In this document: piece after piece, positions 41,913 through 50,645 of the stretch
Position numbering within the stretch: the first letter of the stretch is position 1
Layout: each line of letters starts with the position of its first letter
Origin: Campylobacter magnus
GTDB lineage: Bacteria; Campylobacterota; Campylobacteria; Campylobacterales; Campylobacteraceae
Reading direction: 5' to 3'
Assembly (NCBI RefSeq): GCF_028649595.1
Contig: NZ_JAQSLK010000001.1
Coordinates: 451,764 to 515,763 of the forward strand
Length of the DNA: 64,000 nucleotides
The notes under the pieces: generated by a model
The model's input: only the letters and a program-made list of their open reading frames with translations
Database searches by the model: none
What the model was told of the DNA's origin: nothing
Position numbers and translations under genes: made by a program

Positions 41913-42110
41913 GGAATTCTAGAATCCCCTGTCATCCCCCAGCCCTTTTGAGGGATCTCTATATGGAATTTTAGTTTAAGGAATTCTAAGGAATTCTAAA
42001 TTCTAGGGAATTCTAGATTATATGGAATTCTAAATTCTAAGGAATTCTAGAGTTATTTCACAACTTGAATTCCCTAGAATTCCCTAAAATACCTAAATCT
42101 TAGAGTACAA
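41911..42110. repeat. Palindromes and a GTCATC...GATCTC hairpin before mnmA
   Basis: The 360-base gap between ribD and mnmA. About eight palindrome copies (41911-42090). A different element, CCCCTGTCATCCCCCAGCCC followed by TTTTGAGGGATCTC (41926-41960), resembles the GTCATTGCGAG...GCAATCTC elements at 47296 and 50319. Bases 42110-42272 are AT-rich and hold the mnmA promoter region, with no clear boxes. Confidence 0.8.
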
Positions 42111-42272
42111 AGCAAAAATATATAAAATTGCTATATATTTAAAGAATTCTTATGAAAATTCCTTTAAATAAAGATTTTAAATACCTAGTTATTTGCTATT
42201 TATATAGATTTTACTAACTAAAAGTTTAATCTTTTTTAATAAAATCAAAACAAAAATATAAAAGGCTATATA

Positions 42273-43292
42273 ATGAAAGTATTGCTAGCTATGAGTGGTG
42301 GTGTGGATAGCTCTATGTGCGTAAAGCTGCTAAAAGACGCAGGGCACGAGGTACAAGGCTGCTACATGCAGCTACACGACAAGCCAAATTATCACGAAAA
42401 AAACATAGAAAATGTTAAAATGATAGGCGAGTTTTTTGGTATAAAAACGCATATTTTAGACCTAAGAGAGCAGTTTAAAAAAGAAATTTATGATCTTTTT
42501 GTGGATAGCTACAAGGCTGGAATCACGCCAAATCCCTGCGCACACTGTAATAGGCTAATAAAATTTGGCGCACTTTGGGAGTTTGGGCAAAGCCTTGGCT
42601 ACGAGCGTATCGCCACCGGTCACTACGCACGCATAGAAAATGGGCTATTAAAAAGCGCAAAAGATACTAGCAAAGATCAAAGCTACTTTCTTTCAAATAT
42701 CGCTGCTGCAATGCTTCCCCATATAATTTTCCCTCTTGGAGAGTGGCTAAAAACTGATGTTAAAAAACTAGCTGCTAGCTACCCAGAAATCGCAAATCTA
42801 GCCACACAAAGCGAGAGCAGTGAAATTTGCTTTGTAGAAAATAGCTACATTGAGGTACTTGATAAGCACTTTAATACCCTTATGCCAGGCATCGTAAAAG
42901 ACAGCAGCGGCAAGGCTATAGGCACGCACGAGGGCTATGCACGCTATACTATCGGTCAGCGCAAGGGCTTTCGTGTAAATGGAGCGCACGAACCACACTT
43001 TGTAAAGAGCATAGATAGCGCAAATAATGAAATAGTAGTCAGTAAGCGTGATGAGCTGGCTTGCTATTCTTTTAGCACGGCTAATTTTAACAATTTTACT
43101 GATAAAAACGAGTTTGATTGTTTTGTTAAAATTCGCTACCGCAGCACGCCGCTAGCGTGTAGCATCCGTCAAAATGAGCGTGGCGGCATAAATGTAGAGC
43201 TAAAAAGCCCAGCTTTTGGTGTAGCAAAGGGTCAGCTAGCTTGTTTTTATGATGAAAATGAGCGTGTGCTAGCTAGCGGATTTATTGTTTAA
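42273..43292 (+). CDS. mnmA: tRNA-specific 2-thiouridylase MnmA
   Basis: Adds sulfur to U34 of tRNA for Lys, Glu and Gln. The 339 residues have the PP-loop AMSGGVDSSM, the tRNA-binding TGHYARI, the catalytic Cys in TPNPCAHCNR (near residue 90) and the second Cys in SSEICFVE (near 188), then SKDQSYFL. AAAGG lies before the ATG. Its 3' end overlaps a convergent membrane-protein gene by 24 bases. Confidence 0.96.
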   Translation: MKVLLAMSGGVDSSMCVKLLKDAGHEVQGCYMQLHDKPNYHEKNIENVKMIGEFFGIKTHILDLREQFKKEIYDLFVDSYKAGITPNPCAHCNRLIKFGALWEFGQSLGYERIATGHYARIENGLLKSAKDTSKDQSYFLSNIAAAMLPHIIFPLGEWLKTDVKKLAASYPEIANLATQSESSEICFVENSYIEVLDKHFNTLMPGIVKDSSGKAIGTHEGYARYTIGQRKGFRVNGAHEPHFVKSIDSANNEIVVSKRDELACYSFSTANFNNFTDKNEFDCFVKIRYRSTPLACSIRQNERGGINVELKSPAFGVAKGQLACFYDENERVLASGFIV

Positions 43293-43592
43293 AAAGCTAA
43301 AAATCTGCTTTATAAAAGCAAAGGCGCAAAAAGCAAAGCCAAGTGCGCCAAGGCTAAAAGCATAGCGTAGGATATTTGCGATTTTTGGTGATAAAAAGCT
43401 CAGCTCACAGCTTGAAAAAAATAGCAAAATCACAGCGCAAAATGCCGAAATCACAGCGGCTTTAAAGGATTTTTTCTCGCTTTTAGAGTAGATAAAAAGA
43501 GCTTTTAGCGCCAAATAACTAAGCACAAAAACTACAAAAACAATGCTAAGCGTAAGCACAAGCTCGCCAAAACTAGCAAATGGTCGCATCAT
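43269..43592 (-). CDS. Small membrane protein, unknown
   Basis: A 107-residue frame with three membrane helices (near residues 8-32, 44-62 and 72-98). It overlaps the 3' end of mnmA tail to tail by 24 bases. I do not recognise the family, but the hydrophobic pattern, a membrane-protein start (MMRPFASFGELVLTLSIV) and lack of any other gene here support it. Confidence 0.6.
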   Translation of the reverse strand: MMRPFASFGELVLTLSIVFVVFVLSYLALKALFIYSKSEKKSFKAAVISAFCAVILLFFSSCELSFLSPKIANILRYAFSLGALGFAFCAFAFIKQIFSFLNNKSAS

Positions 43593-43667
43593 TTTTGCCC
43601 CTTTATTTAAAGCCTAGATTTTGCCAAAAAAAGCTAAAAGTAAAATCTGCGTTTGTGGTATTTAAGG

Positions 43668-43811
43668 AATTCTAGAATTCCTAAGCATATTTTCTATAAA
43701 TTCTAGTTTAGAAATTCTAGAATTCCTAGGGGGTATTTTTTATCTTAGGAATTCTAGATTTAGCCTTAGGAATTCTAGTTTAAGAATTCTAGTTTAAGAA
43801 TTCTAGAATTC
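43668..43811. repeat. Palindrome cluster with a half G5-element
   Basis: Seven or so palindrome copies. At 43727-43748 CTAGGGGGTATTTTTTATC matches 23 bases of the element near 12200 exactly, so the two element families are found fused in more than one place. Confidence 0.85.
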
Positions 43812-44597
43812 CTAAGGGTTAGTAGCAGGTGCTTCGCAGCCTAGATCTACATTTTCTACACAAGCATAGCCAGTCTCGGCAAATACCAAGATCTTTGCTA
43901 CGCTGCCGTCTTTTGCGCTTAGTGTTATGCGGCCATAACTGTTGTTGCCTAGCTCGTTGTTACCTAGTTTAAACTGCTTGCCATTATTGTACGCCTGGCT
44001 AAAATCACCACTAGGATAGGCTCTGCCAAGCTCGTCAAATATAATGCCCTGAATTCTACTATCTGTAGCAAACTCATCAAATTTCAAGCCATCTTCATTT
44101 TTATTATTTTCTTTTTTGCTTAAAATTCCATAAGTTTTTGTTAGATCCATACTACTTGTGGTGTTTTTATAAATGCCAGAAAAGCAGCCACTTAGAACTT
44201 TTCCAGGTTCGGCTGGGTTTTGAGCTACTTCTATTTCTCCATTTGGCTGTCCTCCGTCGCTAAGGTTACCGTCGATATTTTGATATACAGCATATCGCCA
44301 ACCAGCATTATCACATTTTCCTTCAATTTTGTTTTGATTTGAAAATACTATTCTCCACATTCTCTTATACCAGTCTATTGCTATGTTTTTCTTTGTGCCG
44401 TCCGTGGCAATGTAGGTGTGCGTGGCAAATTTATCATCATTTAGTGCCAAATGCTGTGTGTAGCGGATGTGAGCTACTATCTGCCTAGCAGCTTCAAGAG
44501 CCTGTGTAGGCTGCTTTGTAGGCCATAGCGCAAAAGCTAAAATTCCTATCACAACCACCACAAAAATCAGCTCAACCAAAGTAAATGCTTTTTTCAT
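43812..44597 (-). CDS. Type IV pilin-like/pseudopilin protein
   Basis: A 261-residue protein with the class III signal MKKAFTLVELIFVVVVIGILAF: short basic leader, prepilin peptidase site before FTLVE and a hydrophobic helix. The C-terminal part is large and soluble, with four cysteines (GKCDN, LSGCFSG, YACVEN and LGCEAP) that probably form two disulfides. In Campylobacter such pseudopilins belong to the type II secretion-like system used for DNA uptake. No other component of that system is in the window. Confidence 0.85.
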   Translation of the reverse strand: MKKAFTLVELIFVVVVIGILAFALWPTKQPTQALEAARQIVAHIRYTQHLALNDDKFATHTYIATDGTKKNIAIDWYKRMWRIVFSNQNKIEGKCDNAGWRYAVYQNIDGNLSDGGQPNGEIEVAQNPAEPGKVLSGCFSGIYKNTTSSMDLTKTYGILSKKENNKNEDGLKFDEFATDSRIQGIIFDELGRAYPSGDFSQAYNNGKQFKLGNNELGNNSYGRITLSAKDGSVAKILVFAETGYACVENVDLGCEAPATNP

Positions 44598-44621
44598 CTT
44601 TAATCCTTTTTGATGCCTTGA

Positions 44622-45938
44622 TTATAACATAGATTTGCAAATATAATAGCTTGCAATGCTTATATTTTGCTTTTTTATATCAATTTTGCTACCATTTTTA
44701 CAAGGGCTTTTGCTTAGAGTATAATGGCTGTTTTTTGAGCCTATGCCATAAAATAAAAGTCGCTCTCTCATATCAGCAGGGCTTTTTATAGCTTTTATTC
44801 CACGGCTTTTTAGCTCAGCGGCAAGCTCTTTTGCCACAGCGTTTTTAAAAGCAAAATGCGCACTAGGTTTTTTTAAAAAAACATAAAGAAAATCGCTAAA
44901 AATAGAAGCCGTGCTATTTAGCGCAAGGCTAGATATAAGCAAAACGCCTAAAAGCTTGTATTTTAGCCTGTGCCGTGGCAGTCGCACGCTATATGCGCTA
45001 AAAAACAGCCGCACCATATGAGGCACAAAAATCACACAAAATGGCAAAAACAGCTCCAAAGGCGGCTTAGAACGCACAGAAAAAACAAGGCAAATACAAA
45101 AGGCGCCAGTGGATATAAACCACAAAAAATCCTTGCTTTCTTTAACCCAAATGCGATAAATGCTATATATAAAATATATAAAAACAAAAGGCGAAAAAAC
45201 CGCCCCAAAAACCGCCATGGTATCTATCAAATAGCCTTTTGGCTTGCCTGAAAAATCAAAATCAAAAATAAAAAGCCAAGCAATAGCAAAAATACCTCCA
45301 AGCACGCTTATAGCGCGGTTTTTGCTATAAAGTCCGTAAAAAAACAGAGCAACATAAAGTGCTAAAAAAGCCTGAGATACAAAAATGCTAGCCACTAAAA
45401 GCACAAAAAGGCTTTTAAAATGTGAGTTTTGCACTAAAAATACAGCGATTAAAGCTACTAGCACGATAAAAACAGCCGAGTTTACGCTCACAGCACTTGC
45501 CATCACACCTGGCAAATACATAAAAACACAAGCGCAAATTAGCCGCAAAGAGCGAGTAGGCAAGATCTGCTTTGAGATTTTGTAGATGAAAAAGACATTT
45601 GCGCTGTGAGCTAGCAAAAAAGGTAGTCTCAAAGCAAGGTCGCTACCAAAAACACCGCTAAAAGCTATAAATGAGCCATTTATAAGCTCGTGTAAAAAGC
45701 CAAATTCTTTTAAAAAGCTACTTTGTCCGTAAAATATCCTAGCCTCGCCTGCGCTAATGCTAAGGGTAGAACACAAATATCCAAGCAAAATGATATTTAT
45801 AGCCCAAGCGATAAAAAGCGTAAAATACTCGCTTTTTGCGCTGTTTTGCTCTAATGCTTTGTTAGGAATTCTAGAATTCCTAATCTCATTTTCGCTACTT
45901 TGTGAGAAAAAATTAACAAAGTCTTTGTTAATTTTCAT
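44622..45938 (-). CDS. Polytopic membrane protein, GT-C glycosyltransferase-like
   Basis: A 438-residue protein with about ten membrane helices and a soluble C-terminal domain. The first periplasmic loop (SISAGEARIFYGQSSFLKEF) matches the GT39/ArnT-like pattern, with the Glu in the place of the usual catalytic acid. A palindrome copy at 45862-45883 encodes IRNSRIPNK in the cytoplasmic N-terminus. The start overlaps the MFS gene stop, so the two are cotranscribed. Substrate unknown. Confidence 0.68.
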   Translation of the reverse strand: MKINKDFVNFFSQSSENEIRNSRIPNKALEQNSAKSEYFTLFIAWAINIILLGYLCSTLSISAGEARIFYGQSSFLKEFGFLHELINGSFIAFSGVFGSDLALRLPFLLAHSANVFFIYKISKQILPTRSLRLICACVFMYLPGVMASAVSVNSAVFIVLVALIAVFLVQNSHFKSLFVLLVASIFVSQAFLALYVALFFYGLYSKNRAISVLGGIFAIAWLFIFDFDFSGKPKGYLIDTMAVFGAVFSPFVFIYFIYSIYRIWVKESKDFLWFISTGAFCICLVFSVRSKPPLELFLPFCVIFVPHMVRLFFSAYSVRLPRHRLKYKLLGVLLISSLALNSTASIFSDFLYVFLKKPSAHFAFKNAVAKELAAELKSRGIKAIKSPADMRERLLFYGIGSKNSHYTLSKSPCKNGSKIDIKKQNISIASYYICKSML

Positions 45939-47091
45939 TTCTTACCCCATAAACCCTAGTTTTTGCTAACATTATAGCAAAAGCAAGGCTAAGAGCGCAA
46001 ACCACTCCCAAAGAGCATAAAAACGCTATCCAGCCAAGGTAATTGTAAATAAAGCCTGGCAAAAAGCTACCCAAAGCCCCGCCCATGTAATAAAAGCTCA
46101 CATAAAGCCCATTTGCTATGCCTTTGTGTTCTTTTGCTTGGCGGTTTACAAAGCCTGCTGCATTGCTGTGAGCGATGAAGTTGCCGATACAAAGCACAAC
46201 CATCGCCCCAAAAAGCCCCCAGAAGCTCTGCACTCCAAAGCATGCAATGCTAACTAGCGTTATGCCAACCCCAGCCACCACAGCTCGCCTAGCTCCTCCA
46301 AAAGACGCTCCTATGCGCCTAACATTAAAAGAAATTAGCACGCCAAGTGCGTAGCCAGCGTATAATGCGCCTGTTTTTGCCCCGCTATGAGCTCCTAAAA
46401 TCTGCGCTAATTCAAAAGGCACATAGTTTAGCAAGGCTTGAAAGGTGAAAAATAAGCAAAAAATCATGCCGTAGGTGTAGAGATTTTTGCGTTCTTTTAA
46501 GGTGTCTTTTATGTCTTTTAGCCGTGGTTTTATGAGGCTTGCGCTTATGTTTGAGCATTTTAGCCGCACCAAAATGGCACAAAAGACGCATAGCACGCCC
46601 ACTAAAATAATAAAAAATCTCCAGCCAAAAAAATCAGCCAAAATGCCGCTAGCTGCTCTGCCTACAAGTCCGCCGATGATGGTCACGCCGATATATGCGC
46701 CCATCGCTGCTGCTACATACTTGCTAGGTGTGCTAACTGAGATGTAGCTCATAATGCCTATCATCGCTACAGGCAGCACCAGCCCCTGCGCCGCACGCAA
46801 GGCTAGCATATACTCGTATTTGCTAGCTAGTCCAAAGCCCATCTGAGCTAGCCCAAGCAGCAAAAATCCGCCAAAAAGCATAGAGCGAATGCTAGCTCGC
46901 TCCAAAATATAGCCATAAAAAAATCCCGCTAGCCCAAGTGGGATCATAAGTGCAGCGATAAAAAGCCCTGCACTCTGCCTAGCGATGCCTAGTTCGCTCT
47001 CAAAAAGCACGGCAATAGGCTGCGGGGCGTATAACACGCTCATCGCCACAAGCGCACAAAAATACATCAAATACAAATCTAACTTTGCCAT
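45928..47091 (-). CDS. Major facilitator superfamily transporter (YnfM-like)
   Basis: A 387-residue, twelve-helix transporter. It starts with the family pattern LYAPQPIAVLFESELGI, has GYILERASIRSML between helices 2 and 3, and the repeated GFVNRQAKEHKGIANGLYVSFYY in the second half. Relatives are drug or metabolite exporters. Its stop overlaps the following membrane-protein gene. Confidence 0.85.
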   Translation of the reverse strand: MAKLDLYLMYFCALVAMSVLYAPQPIAVLFESELGIARQSAGLFIAALMIPLGLAGFFYGYILERASIRSMLFGGFLLLGLAQMGFGLASKYEYMLALRAAQGLVLPVAMIGIMSYISVSTPSKYVAAAMGAYIGVTIIGGLVGRAASGILADFFGWRFFIILVGVLCVFCAILVRLKCSNISASLIKPRLKDIKDTLKERKNLYTYGMIFCLFFTFQALLNYVPFELAQILGAHSGAKTGALYAGYALGVLISFNVRRIGASFGGARRAVVAGVGITLVSIACFGVQSFWGLFGAMVVLCIGNFIAHSNAAGFVNRQAKEHKGIANGLYVSFYYMGGALGSFLPGFIYNYLGWIAFLCSLGVVCALSLAFAIMLAKTRVYGVRNEN

Positions 47092-47409
47092 TTTTTTAAC
47101 TTTTATTTTAGATTTTTGGAGCTTATTTTAAAAAACTTGTGCTTAAAATAGGCAAAAAGATCTAGGATTCTAGATTTTTTTACTTTTATTTTTTTGGGGG
47201 TTAGGGGGTATTTTTTTAAATATTTTTAAGGAATTCTAGATTATGTTTCTAGGAATTCTAGATTATGTTTCTAGGAATTCTAGAATTCCCTAGCTCCGTC
47301 ATTGCGAGCAAAGCGAAGCAATCTCTTTAAGGAATTCTAGAATTCCCTAGTTTTTTACAGCTGCCGCAAGCCAAAAACACTGCGCGAGTTTAAGGAATTC
47401 TAGAATTCC
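47092..47409. repeat. Gene-free gap with mixed repeat families
   Basis: Holds a G5-TTA-G5 element (47190-47217), four palindrome copies, a GTCATTGCGAGCAAAGCGAA...GCAATCTC element (47297-47326) and a GC-rich fragment, CAGCTGCCGCAAGCC (47359-47373). No gene was recognised. Bases 47410-47499 are treated with the Sel1 gene. Confidence 0.75.
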
Positions 47410-47499
47410 CTAATTTGTATTAAGCGCAAAAAATAAAATATCAGCACACTCTTCAATATCATTATCGCAGACTTTATTTATATAAATCAGCTGTTTTAT

Positions 47500-48399
47500 C
47501 TAGTCTTTTTCTACTCCATTGCCATTAGTATGCATAACGACTAGATTACGACAACCATCCAAGTCTCCGCCATCACAAGCTTTTTTGTATAACTCTGCTG
47601 CTTTTTGTTCGTTTTTTTCTACTCCATTGCCATTAGCATACATAATGCCTAGATTAAAACAACCAAGCACTTCTCCACCATCACAAGCTTTTTTGTATAG
47701 CTCTACTGCTTTTTGTTCGTTTTTTTCTACTCCAATGCCATCATCATACATAGTGCCTAAATTGCTACAACCACGCATATTTCCACCATCACAAGCTTTT
47801 TTAAATAGTTCTGCTGCTTTGCCAAAGTCTTTTTCTGTTCCACTTCCTTTAGCATACATAGTGCCTAGATTAAAACAACCAAGCATTTCTCCACCATCAC
47901 AAGCTTTTTTGTATAGCTCTACTGCTTTTTGTTTGTTTTTTTCTACTCCATTGCCATTAGTATACATAAAACCTAAATTGCCACAACCATCCATTTCTCC
48001 ACCATCACAAGCTTTTTTAAATAGTTCTGCTGCTTTGCCAAAGTCTTTTTCTACTCCATTGCCATTAGTATACATAACGCCTAAATTGTGACAACCAAAC
48101 ATTTCTCCACCATCACAAACTTTTTTGTATAGCTCTACTGCTTTTTGTTCGTTTTTTTCTACTCCATTGCCTTTTTCATACATAACGCCTAGATTGTGAC
48201 AAGCACGCATATTTCCATCATCACAAGCTTTTTTGAATGACTCAAAGGCTTTATCATAGTCTTTATTATCATAAAAAGCTATTCCTTGCTCGTAATCCTT
48301 TTTAGGATCAAAGCTTGACTCAATGCCACTTTTATCAAGCACTGTATCACCCACAAGCAAGACCACAGCACACACCAAAAGTACTACAACTTTTTTCAT
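47500..48399 (-). CDS. Sel1-repeat, Hcp-like cysteine-rich secreted protein
   Basis: A 299-residue protein with a signal peptide and about seven Sel1-like repeats of 36 residues (KAVELYKKACDGGEMxGCxNLGxMY pattern in outline). Each repeat carries two cysteines eight residues apart, as in the Helicobacter Hcp proteins, so it is a likely Dsb substrate. It stops at TAG (47500-47502). The same frame continues for 29 sensible codons (KQLIYINKVCDND...ECADILFF) to a second TAG at 47410, resembling a partly diverged last repeat. The TAG may therefore be a recent truncation. Confidence 0.88.
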   Translation of the reverse strand: MKKVVVLLVCAVVLLVGDTVLDKSGIESSFDPKKDYEQGIAFYDNKDYDKAFESFKKACDDGNMRACHNLGVMYEKGNGVEKNEQKAVELYKKVCDGGEMFGCHNLGVMYTNGNGVEKDFGKAAELFKKACDGGEMDGCGNLGFMYTNGNGVEKNKQKAVELYKKACDGGEMLGCFNLGTMYAKGSGTEKDFGKAAELFKKACDGGNMRGCSNLGTMYDDGIGVEKNEQKAVELYKKACDGGEVLGCFNLGIMYANGNGVEKNEQKAAELYKKACDGGDLDGCRNLVVMHTNGNGVEKD

Positions 48400-48504
48400 C
48401 TAACTTCCTTTTTTTTAAATTAAAAAATAATTATATTATAAAAAAAGAAAAAAAGGCTTATAAAAGTAAGTTAATTATTAAAATTAAGTAAAATTTAAGT
48501 TTCT

Positions 48505-48600
48505 AGGAATTCTAGAATTCCTAAGCTAAATAATCTAAGAAATTCTAGAATTCCCTAGAAAAAATTCTAGAATTCCCTAGAAAAATTCCAGAATTCTAGA
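48505..48600. repeat. Palindrome cluster upstream of the Sel1 gene
   Basis: Four copies of TCTAGAATTCC with A-rich spacers; the last one runs into the final codons of the phosphoribosyltransferase gene (GEEF and stop). Confidence 0.85.
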
Positions 48601-49045
48601 ATTCCTCGCCTAGCGCGTCCACTTCCCATGGAAATACTATCCAGCCCAGAGCTTGCTTAGCGTAAAAATCAGGCTTAAAAATCGCTGTGCTTTTGTAGAA
48701 CAAAGTAGCAGAGCCAAACTCTGAGCTAGAACTCTGCCTTAGCTCACTCATTAAAGCAGACAAGCACGCACCGCTATCGCAGATGTCATCGCAGACTAGC
48801 ACCTTTTTTGCCTCAGTTATCTGGGGCAAAGAGCAGATATTCACGCTGCCTTGCTCGCTGCCTTTATACTGAGTGACGCTCACGCTACGAAGCTCTCTTA
48901 TACCCAGCAAATACGCCAGCCTAGCAGCTAGAAAAAACCCACCCCTAGCTACACCGATAATAGCATCAAAGCCCTCATTTTTAAGGGACTTTGCTAGCGC
49001 CCTAGCATCACTCTCAAACTCATCATAAGTATAAAAAAGCTTCAT
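48596..49045 (-). CDS. Phosphoribosyltransferase-family protein
   Basis: A 149-residue type I PRTase. The PRPP loop reads VLVCDDICDSGACLSAL (near residue 90), and the substrate region includes GVARGGFFLAARLAY. It fits purine-salvage (hypoxanthine/xanthine-type) enzymes, but the base cannot be named with certainty. The start at 49045 overlaps the antiporter stop (ATGA); the longer frame from 49066 adds seven residues encoded inside the antiporter gene. Confidence 0.82.
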   Translation of the reverse strand: MKLFYTYDEFESDARALAKSLKNEGFDAIIGVARGGFFLAARLAYLLGIRELRSVSVTQYKGSEQGSVNICSLPQITEAKKVLVCDDICDSGACLSALMSELRQSSSSEFGSATLFYKSTAIFKPDFYAKQALGWIVFPWEVDALGEEF

Positions 49046-50250
49046 TTTTCTGCCACACCAAGCCACTTTGCCACAAAAGGCAAACTCATACCCTGAAGTA
49101 GCACCGAGATAAGCACCATGAAAAACACTACATTAAATATAACATCAGCAATAGCGATTTGATAAATATACGGATAGGTAGCTAGTATGATAGGTACCGC
49201 CCCACGCAGTCCCACCCACGAGATGTAGAATTTCTCACGCAGATTAAAGCGGCTAAAAGCAAGGGTGATAAACACCGCCACAGGCCTAGCTATGAAAATA
49301 AGCACCAGCGAAACAGTGATAGCCGCCCACGCCCAAGCAGCCAGCTTTGATGGATATACAAGCAGTCCAAGAGTAAGAAAGACGATGATTTGCATCATCC
49401 ACGCTATTGCGTTGTGAAAGGCGTGGATATTTTCTTTGTTATAAAAATTAGCGCGACTACTAATCACGCCTGCTATATAAATGCTAAGATAGCCATTGCC
49501 ATAGCAAGCAGAACTCGCACCAAATATCACAAACATCCACGCCACGCTAATAAGCGGATATAGCCCTGATTGAGTGAGATTTAGGTGGTTACACAGCAGC
49601 GGAAATGTCAGCCCAAAAAGCACACCAAAAGCAATTCCTACACCAAACTGCGCCAAAAACTTAAAGGCAAAAATACTGCCATTAAAATCAGCATTTGCCC
49701 CAAGCGTGATAAGCTCAATCACCGCAATAGTAAGAAATATCGCCATAGGGTCGTTTGCGCCGCTTTCTAGCTCTAAAAGTGGCGAGAGATTGTTTTTTAG
49801 TCTAATTTGCTGACCCCTTAGTATCGCAAAGACAGCTGCTGCATCAGTAGAGCTTACAATAGAAGCAAGGAGCAAGCTATCTAAAAAGCTAGCATCCTTA
49901 TAAATAATCCAAATAAAACCAGCCATAACAAAAGCTGTAATAACCACGCCCAAAGTAGCTAGCAGCACACCACTAAGCGCTACGCTCTTTACATCCTCCC
50001 ACTTCGTCTCCAAAGCACCGCTATAAAGGATAAAAATAAGTGCGACCGTGCCCACAGCCTGCGCAATTACTGCGTTGCTAAACTTTATACCACCAAGCCC
50101 TTCTTCGCCCAAAATCATACCAATAGCAAGAAATATAAGCAGCAAAGGCACACCAAAACGCTCAGAAAGCTTACTAGCATAAGCGCTAAAAAACAGCACC
50201 ACACCTACGATGATAAGATAATAATTTAGGTTTTCTAATATATCAAGCAT
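49042..50250 (-). CDS. Cation:proton antiporter, CPA1 (NhaP2/CvrA-like)
   Basis: A 402-residue antiporter with about twelve helices. Landmarks are the gate region SIVSSTDAAAVFAIL, the ion site LESGANDPMAIFL and WVGLRGAVPIILATYP. It lacks the C-terminal TrkA-C and CorC-like domains of full NhaP2, so it is a core-only version. It is coupled to the phosphoribosyltransferase gene. Confidence 0.88.
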   Translation of the reverse strand: MLDILENLNYYLIIVGVVLFFSAYASKLSERFGVPLLLIFLAIGMILGEEGLGGIKFSNAVIAQAVGTVALIFILYSGALETKWEDVKSVALSGVLLATLGVVITAFVMAGFIWIIYKDASFLDSLLLASIVSSTDAAAVFAILRGQQIRLKNNLSPLLELESGANDPMAIFLTIAVIELITLGANADFNGSIFAFKFLAQFGVGIAFGVLFGLTFPLLCNHLNLTQSGLYPLISVAWMFVIFGASSACYGNGYLSIYIAGVISSRANFYNKENIHAFHNAIAWMMQIIVFLTLGLLVYPSKLAAWAWAAITVSLVLIFIARPVAVFITLAFSRFNLREKFYISWVGLRGAVPIILATYPYIYQIAIADVIFNVVFFMVLISVLLQGMSLPFVAKWLGVAEK

Positions 50251-50645
50251 TTTTTCCCTTGTTTTATTTAAGGAATTCTAAAATTCCTATAGTTTTTAAT
50301 TCTAGAATTCCGTGAATTCCGTCATTGCGAGGCTTTGAAAAAAAGGGAGCAATCTCTAGGAATTCTAGATTTTATCTAAAATTCCCTAGGGAATTCTAGA
50401 ATTCGCGGCAGCGGCAGTAAAAAATAGGCTCCAAGATTTTTTAGCTATTTTTTGCGCTCGCAGCGCAGCACTAGCCGTGGGGCGTCGTAGCGGAGCGTTC
50501 AAGCGAGTTTTGCGCTTATTTTTCAAGGCGACAGCCGCAGGAAATAGCGCAAAAGCTCGCTTGTAAGACGCTGGGCTGTGCAAGCTGTGAACACAAAAAA
50601 GAGCAAAAAAGCTGAGCCAGCCGATAAAAACTAACTAATCAAAAA
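50251..50645. repeat. Gene-free gap: palindromes and a GC-rich structured element
   Basis: 50270-50405 holds four or five palindrome copies and a GTCATTGCGAGG...GAGCAATCTCT element (50319-50357). 50402-50645 is much richer in G and C than its surroundings. It contains nested inverted repeats: GCGTC/GACGC (50482/50571), CAAGCGAG/CTCGCTTG (50500/50563) and TTGCGCT/AGCGCAA (50510/50552). A short minus-strand open frame across it looks accidental. Confidence 0.65.

Noticed and set aside
28835..47502. Amber codon reassignment or suppression
   Set aside because: Two genes have suspicious in-frame TAG codons, but many other genes end normally in TAG (bamD, maf, trpA), and the dsbI copy has further lesions, so ordinary decay explains them.
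47519..48091. 190-codon open frame with Pro/Ser repeats antisense to the Sel1 gene
   Set aside because: The repeats are the complement of the 108-base Sel1 repeats; the minus-strand frame has a signal peptide and proper cysteine pattern.
50386..50583. 65-codon minus-strand frame in the GC-rich gap
   Set aside because: Lies across nested hairpins, ends in palindrome-encoded NSRIP, has an unusual Arg/Ala/Pro composition and no ribosome-binding site.
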